Below the pieces are notes generated by a model. The model worked only from the letters and a program-made list of their open reading frames with translations, was not told where the DNA came from and did no database searches. From Alphaproteobacteria bacterium (GTDB taxonomy: Bacteria; Pseudomonadota; Alphaproteobacteria; JANQSM01), in NCBI GenBank assembly GCA_028284025.1, contig JANQSM010000210.1, forward strand, positions 1-7,155: a stretch of 7,155 nucleotides of DNA, given 5' to 3'. The position numbers were made by a program, and so were the translations under genes. Below, one piece after another: positions 5,700 to 7,155 of this stretch; the first letter of the stretch is position 1; each line of letters begins with the position of its first letter.

Positions 5700-6295
5700 T
5701 AATCATCAAACCCTTCATCGGGTCCAAAGTCTAGAATATCATCCAGGGGATCTTCCTCTTCGTATTCTTCTGTAATATTTAAATGCTCTTCAATTGAAAA
5801 CTGATTCATGCGACGTTCTTCTCCACGATAGAACAAGTCGCTTTGCTTGTTGCGACGCCGATCGGGACCAAAATAATCCTTGGTTTTAATGAATGGACGG
5901 GGGCTTTCAACAACAGATGTAATCCGACTTGCCAATTCCTTGGCTGAAACCGGCTTGGCCAGCACTTCTGTCACACCAAAATCACGTGCTTCTGCAACGC
6001 GGAACCGTTCGGTATAACCAGAAACAATAATAATCGGCACAAATGGATCAGGGCTGTCCTCACCTTTGCGCACGCGTTCAACAAACTGAAAACCATCCAC
6101 TGGTTCCATCACCAGATCACATAGTACCAGATCCACCCCATGCTCACACAATTTGTGGTAGGCCTCATCGCCTTCCTCAGCTTCAAAGATATTAACCACG
6201 CCATAAGCGTGCAATAGCGTCTTTAACAGGTGACGCATATTCTTGTTGTCATCCACTACTAGGATATTCAAAGTATCAAGCTTATATCCGGGCAA
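5699..6295 (-). CDS. Single-receiver response regulator with charged tail
   Basis: A 198-residue receiver protein. Receiver residues are all visible: D15-D16 in LVVDDN, D60 in LVLCDLVMEPVDGF as the phosphorylation site, S92 in IIIVSGYTE as the Thr/Ser switch, and K114-P115 in VLAKPV. There is no DNA-binding domain. After residue 128 comes PFIKTKDYFGPDRRRNK, a tail seen in many alphaproteobacterial receivers, and then a highly acidic end (about 172-198). The frame has no ATG or GTG between an upstream TAG and the receiver fold. The start is therefore TTG at 6295, supported by AAGG 8 nt before it, and it leaves nine residues before the first receiver strand. It forms an operon with the Hpt-like gene. 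Such a protein usually works by protein contact or as a phosphorelay carrier rather than as a transcription factor. Confidence 0.92.
   Translation of the reverse strand: MPGYKLDTLNILVVDDNKNMRHLLKTLLHAYGVVNIFEAEEGDEAYHKLCEHGVDLVLCDLVMEPVDGFQFVERVRKGEDSPDPFVPIIIVSGYTERFRVAEARDFGVTEVLAKPVSAKELASRITSVVESPRPFIKTKDYFGPDRRRNKQSDLFYRGEERRMNQFSIEEHLNITEEYEEEDPLDDILDFGPDEGFDD
6163..6182. repeat. 20-bp exact direct repeat, copy 2
   Basis: Identical to 5015-5034. It encodes AEEGDE at residues 39-44 of the response regulator, in the first helix region of the receiver, so it is under coding constraint. Confidence 0.8.
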
Positions 6296-6339
6296 TTCAC
6301 TAGCCTTAAATCTTGCAATGCGCTAAATTTTCCCTTTAA

Positions 6340-6367
6340 TCTATAGTAAACTTTATAACATTTTCAA
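6340..6367 (-). promoter_or_regulatory. Likely sigma-70 promoter of the response regulator operon
   Basis: On the minus strand TTGAAA (6362-6367) lies 16 bp before TATAGA (6340-6345). Transcription would begin near 6333, giving a leader of about 38 nt to the TTG start at 6295. The two elements are the best minus-strand match in the 145-base divergent gap. Confidence 0.5.
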
Positions 6368-6388
6368 AACAAAACATTGCATTTGATC

Positions 6389-6394
6389 TATAAT
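6389..6394 (+). promoter_or_regulatory. Possible -10 element for yebC
   Basis: A perfect TATAAT lies 46 bases before the yebC ATG. No convincing -35 sits 16-18 bp upstream, where the sequence is A-rich, so this is only a partial promoter call. A weak inverted repeat, ATCAC (6393-6397) and GTGAT (6408-6412), overlaps its downstream edge. Confidence 0.3.
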
Positions 6395-6440
6395 CACCAA
6401 ATTAGATGTGATAAAAAAACGGAAAATATAAGGAAATCAG

Positions 6441-7155
6441 ATGGCTGGCCATTCGAAATTTGCAAACATAAAACACCGCAAAGGGGCACAAGACAAAAAA
6501 CGGGGCAAGATTTTTTCCCGCCTGGCAAAGGAAATCACCGTTGCAGCCAAGCAAGGATCCCCAGACCCAGCAGATAACGCACGTCTGCGCGCAGCAATCC
6601 AAGCTGCCAATGCAGAAAATATGCCCAAAGATAATATTCAGCGTGCTATTGATAAAGTTCATGGCGGAGACGGTGCAGATGAACTGGAAGAAATTCGGTA
6701 TGAGGGATATGGCCCCGGCGGGGTTGCCATTATTGTTGATACGGTAACAGATAATCGCAACCGCACAGCTTCGGATGTGCGGTCTGCCTTTACCAAATAT
6801 GGCGGCAATTTAGGATCCACCAATGCTGTGGCATTTATGTTTGATCAGGTGGGATCTATTCTTTACCCTGCAAGTTCAGCCAGTGCGGAAGCCATGTTTG
6901 AAGCTGCTTTAGAAGCAGGGGCAGACAATGTAGAAAGTGATGAAGATCAGCATGAAGTCACCTGTGCCCCGGATGAATTGATGCAGGTGCGCGACGTTCT
7001 GGAGTCAAAATTTGGCGAGCCGCAAGCTGCTCGCTTTGACTGGAAACCACAAACTTTAACTGAGGTAGATGAGAATACGGCAGAAACTTTGTTTAAACTG
7101 TTGGAAACACTGGATGATTTGGATGATGTCCAGCGAGTTGTCTCCAATTTTGATG
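6441..7155 (+). CDS. yebC: YebC/PmpR family protein (cut by right edge)
   Basis: A cytoplasmic YebC/TACO1-family protein. Members have been described as transcription regulators and, more recently, as factors that help ribosomes through difficult sequences such as proline runs. The start [25 protein letters not shown] is the classic family N-terminus. It is followed by [61 protein letters not shown] and KYGGNLG, all family blocks, and by the C-terminal [17 protein letters not shown]. The window holds 238 codons and the usual length is near 248, so only about ten residues are missing. AAGGA lies 6-7 nt before the ATG. The gene is divergent from the response regulator operon. In many bacteria ruvC follows, which cannot be seen here. 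Confidence 0.98.
   Translation, partial: MAGHSKFANIKHRKGAQDKKRGKIFSRLAKEITVAAKQGSPDPADNARLRAAIQAANAENMPKDNIQRAIDKVHGGDGADELEEIRYEGYGPGGVAIIVDTVTDNRNRTASDVRSAFTKYGGNLGSTNAVAFMFDQVGSILYPASSASAEAMFEAALEAGADNVESDEDQHEVTCAPDELMQVRDVLESKFGEPQAARFDWKPQTLTEVDENTAETLFKLLETLDDLDDVQRVVSNFD

Noticed and set aside
6393..6412. ATCAC/GTGAT inverted repeat upstream of yebC as an operator
   Set aside because: Five-base arms in an A/T-rich gap are expected by chance, and no regulator gene nearby supports it.

Overview
The window looks like a chromosomal piece of an alphaproteobacterium with moderate G+C. The clues are a SigF/NrsF-type ECF sigma and anti-sigma pair beside a bufferin operon, an alphaproteobacterial-looking YebC N-terminus, and a response regulator with the FGPDRRR tail often seen in this class. 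This assignment comes from protein family resemblance only. No mobile element, CRISPR array, tRNA or rRNA gene was seen.

Layout. (1) 1-528, minus: the 5' part of an unrecognised gene that runs off the left edge, with a plausible promoter and a ribosome binding site inside a small hairpin. (2) 618-1852, minus: a two-gene operon encoding an ECF sigma factor and a six-helix DUF1109/NrsF anti-sigma factor. (3) 1971-4354, plus: a divergent four-gene operon, bufA (DUF2282 bufferin precursor), bufB (DUF692 multinuclear iron oxidase), bufC (DUF2063 partner) and a DoxX membrane protein. A strong ECF-type promoter (GTAACT, 15 bp, CGAA) lies in the sigma-bufA intergenic region. (4) 4420-5013, plus: an isochorismatase-like cysteine hydrolase that may be translated from an almost leaderless mRNA. 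(5) 5010-6295, minus: a response regulator followed by an Hpt-like phosphotransfer protein, with no kinase in the window. (6) 6441-7155, plus: yebC, cut off by the right edge shortly before its expected end.

How the genes work together. Regions 2 and 3 form one metal-stress system. NrsF is expected to hold the sigma factor at the membrane and release it under metal stress. The sigma factor then transcribes bufABCD from the promoter at 1867-1891. BufA is exported through its signal peptide as a four-cysteine ribosomally made peptide, and BufB with BufC is expected to convert its central cysteines into copper-binding heterocycles. The system type is known from Caulobacter. Notable local features are an NrsF that appears to lack one of its two canonical cysteines, a bufB with no visible Shine-Dalgarno sequence, and a bufA promoter that lies inside the leader of the sigma gene. 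The RR-Hpt pair is probably a separate phosphorelay branch. The yebC gene is housekeeping and often lies near ruvC, which would be to the right of this window.
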